Assembly (NCBI RefSeq): GCF_026626635.1
Contig: NZ_JAPNKA010000001.1
Span: 7,936,001 to 8,000,000 of the forward strand
DNA length: 64,000 nt
Direction: 5' to 3'
Source of the DNA: Archangium lansingense
Lineage (GTDB): Bacteria; Myxococcota; Myxococcia; Myxococcales; Myxococcaceae
The position numbers and the translations under genes are program-made. Below, piece by piece: positions 63,109 to 64,000 of this stretch. How positions within the stretch are numbered: position 1 is the stretch's first letter; each line of letters begins with the position of its first letter. The notes beneath the pieces were generated by a model, which was not told where the DNA came from, did no database searches, and worked only from the letters and a program-made list of their open reading frames with translations.

Positions 63109-63184
63109 CGCCCTCCCCCTCCACGCCTTCCTTCCCTATCACCCACCTCCGACATAAGGTCGCCCGCCCCCACCCGAGTGGTCA
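63109..63184 (-). promoter_or_regulatory. Conserved upstream region of HEPN module B
   Basis: The counterpart of 61791-61866. It is shared in spite of different genes lying further upstream on the plus strand (CesT-like in one case, DUF4261 in the other). Confidence 0.5.
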
Positions 63185-63295
63185 TTCCGGGCCCGGACTC
63201 GCGTCGTGCATCCCCGAGAGAGGGGCAATAACGCCTGGCCCGCAAGTGCCACTCCGGGAATGGACCCACAGGGCGGAACGCGAGGAGAAGGACGG

Positions 63296-64000
63296 ATGGG
63301 ATTCTTCCGGAAGAAGTCGGTGGAAGTGGACGCGCCGAAGCCACGGCGAAACCTGGGCCTGGCGATGGTGACACTCGATCGCGCGAGGGCATTGCCCGAG
63401 GGAGCGCTGCTGGCCTTCCTGCGGGACAACTGGCGGGAGCTTCCACGTGCGACGGAGATCCGCCAGGAGGGGGACACGCTGAGCTTCGAGCTGGAGGGCG
63501 CGGCCGTCACCCTCACGCTGATGCGCGCTCCCATTCCCTGGGGAGACCTGGAGGGGCCGGCGCGCGCCGCCTGGCACTGGCCCGAGGCGGCCAATCGGCT
63601 GAAGGCCCATCTGGCGCACGTCATCGTCGCCGTGCTGGCACCGGAGATGGATCGCATCGCGACGATGCTGCTGCTCACGCGGGTGGTGGCCGCGGTGGCC
63701 GCGACGACCGATGCCAGCGGGGTGTATTGGGGCGAGGGACCGGTGGTGAACGCACCGGACGACTTCGTCGAGGAGGCGAAGCGGACCTCACTCGAGCGGC
63801 TGCCCCTGTACCTGTGGCTGGCCTTCCAGCTCATGCGCAACCCCGACGGCACCTTCACGCTCGCCACCTCGGGCCTGAGGTCGTTCGGTTTCATGGAGCT
63901 GGAGCTGGTGGCGCTCCGCGAGAAGCCCGCGACACTGGTGGACCGGGCCTTCAACTTCGCCCACTACCTGCTCGACCACGGCCCCGTGCTGAAGGACGGG
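63296..64000 (+). CDS. DUF4261-like protein, 3' end outside the window
   Basis: The ATG at 63296 follows GAGGAGAAGG, and the frame stays open for 235 codons to the edge of the window, so the gene is truncated only by the window. It encodes MGFFRKKSVEVDAPKPRR, then APIPWGDLEGPARAAWHWPEAA, HLAHVIVAVL, DASGVYWGEGPVV and a LPLYLWLAFQL region, which resembles DUF4261 proteins. No signal peptide is present. The function is unknown. It is divergent from HEPN module B. Confidence 0.75.
   Translation, partial: MGFFRKKSVEVDAPKPRRNLGLAMVTLDRARALPEGALLAFLRDNWRELPRATEIRQEGDTLSFELEGAAVTLTLMRAPIPWGDLEGPARAAWHWPEAANRLKAHLAHVIVAVLAPEMDRIATMLLLTRVVAAVAATTDASGVYWGEGPVVNAPDDFVEEAKRTSLERLPLYLWLAFQLMRNPDGTFTLATSGLRSFGFMELELVALREKPATLVDRAFNFAHYLLDHGPVLKDG

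Overview
The window looks like a chromosomal segment of a fruiting myxobacterium, probably the Cystobacter/Archangium side of the Myxococcota. Supporting signs are very high GC, frequent GTG/TTG starts, many lipoproteins, ELWxxDGT-repeat and HYR surface proteins, FHA-coupled NtrC-like regulators and stand-alone membrane histidine kinases. No rRNA, tRNA or CRISPR array was seen.

Region 1 (about 0.3-19.2 kb) is accessory and housekeeping material. It holds an ELWxxDGT/HYR secreted protein, a membrane histidine kinase, a cytochrome P450, a putative poly-gamma-glutamate hydrolase lipoprotein, a large secreted carbohydrate-binding-type protein, a small lipoprotein, pseudouridine-5'-phosphate glycosidase, a truncated phosphoesterase remnant, a DMT exporter, an FHA/GAF/AAA+ regulator with a degraded ATPase, a deoxynucleoside kinase, a PlsC acyltransferase and a TPR lipoprotein.

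Region 2 (19.3-40.9 kb, all minus strand) is one continuous translation block in the order rpsL-rpsG-fusA-tuf-rpsJ-rplDWB-rpsS-rplV-rpsC-rplP-rpmC-rpsQ-rplNXE-rpsNH-rplFR-rpsE-rpmD-rplO-secY-adk-map-infA-rpmJ-rpsMKD-rpoA-rplQ. It starts at a near-consensus sigma70 promoter and ends at a hairpin shared with the convergent upstream gene. It carries str, S10, spc and alpha operon genes in the usual order, except that rplC (L3) is missing between rpsJ and rplD. Many gaps between genes hold perfect GC-rich hairpins without U-tracts.

Region 3 (40.9-52.1 kb) has rimI, a SurA-N-like protein, dnaJ, a HEAT-repeat protein, a complete IS4-family element, a GAF histidine kinase with receiver domain, argS and plsB. 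The IS can be defined to the base: it sits in a REP-like palindrome with a 9-bp target duplication.

Region 4 (52.1-64.0 kb) is accessory. A three-gene operon encodes a beta-barrel-like protein, a 13-heme cytochrome c and an Ig-like lipoprotein, and could be a porin-cytochrome electron conduit. Next come a CPBP protease, a HipA-like kinase/DUF3037 pair, a lipidated subtilase with a membrane tail and a small partner, and a hydrolase lacking its nucleophile. At the right edge are two near-identical HEPN-domain/unknown two-gene modules flanking a small CesT-like gene, then a DUF4261 gene that runs off the edge.

Recurrent elements include four REP-like palindromes (9-bp arms CCCTCTCCC/GGGAGAGGG when complete) and a pair of related 5'-UTR hairpins that bury the Shine-Dalgarno of two lipoprotein genes.
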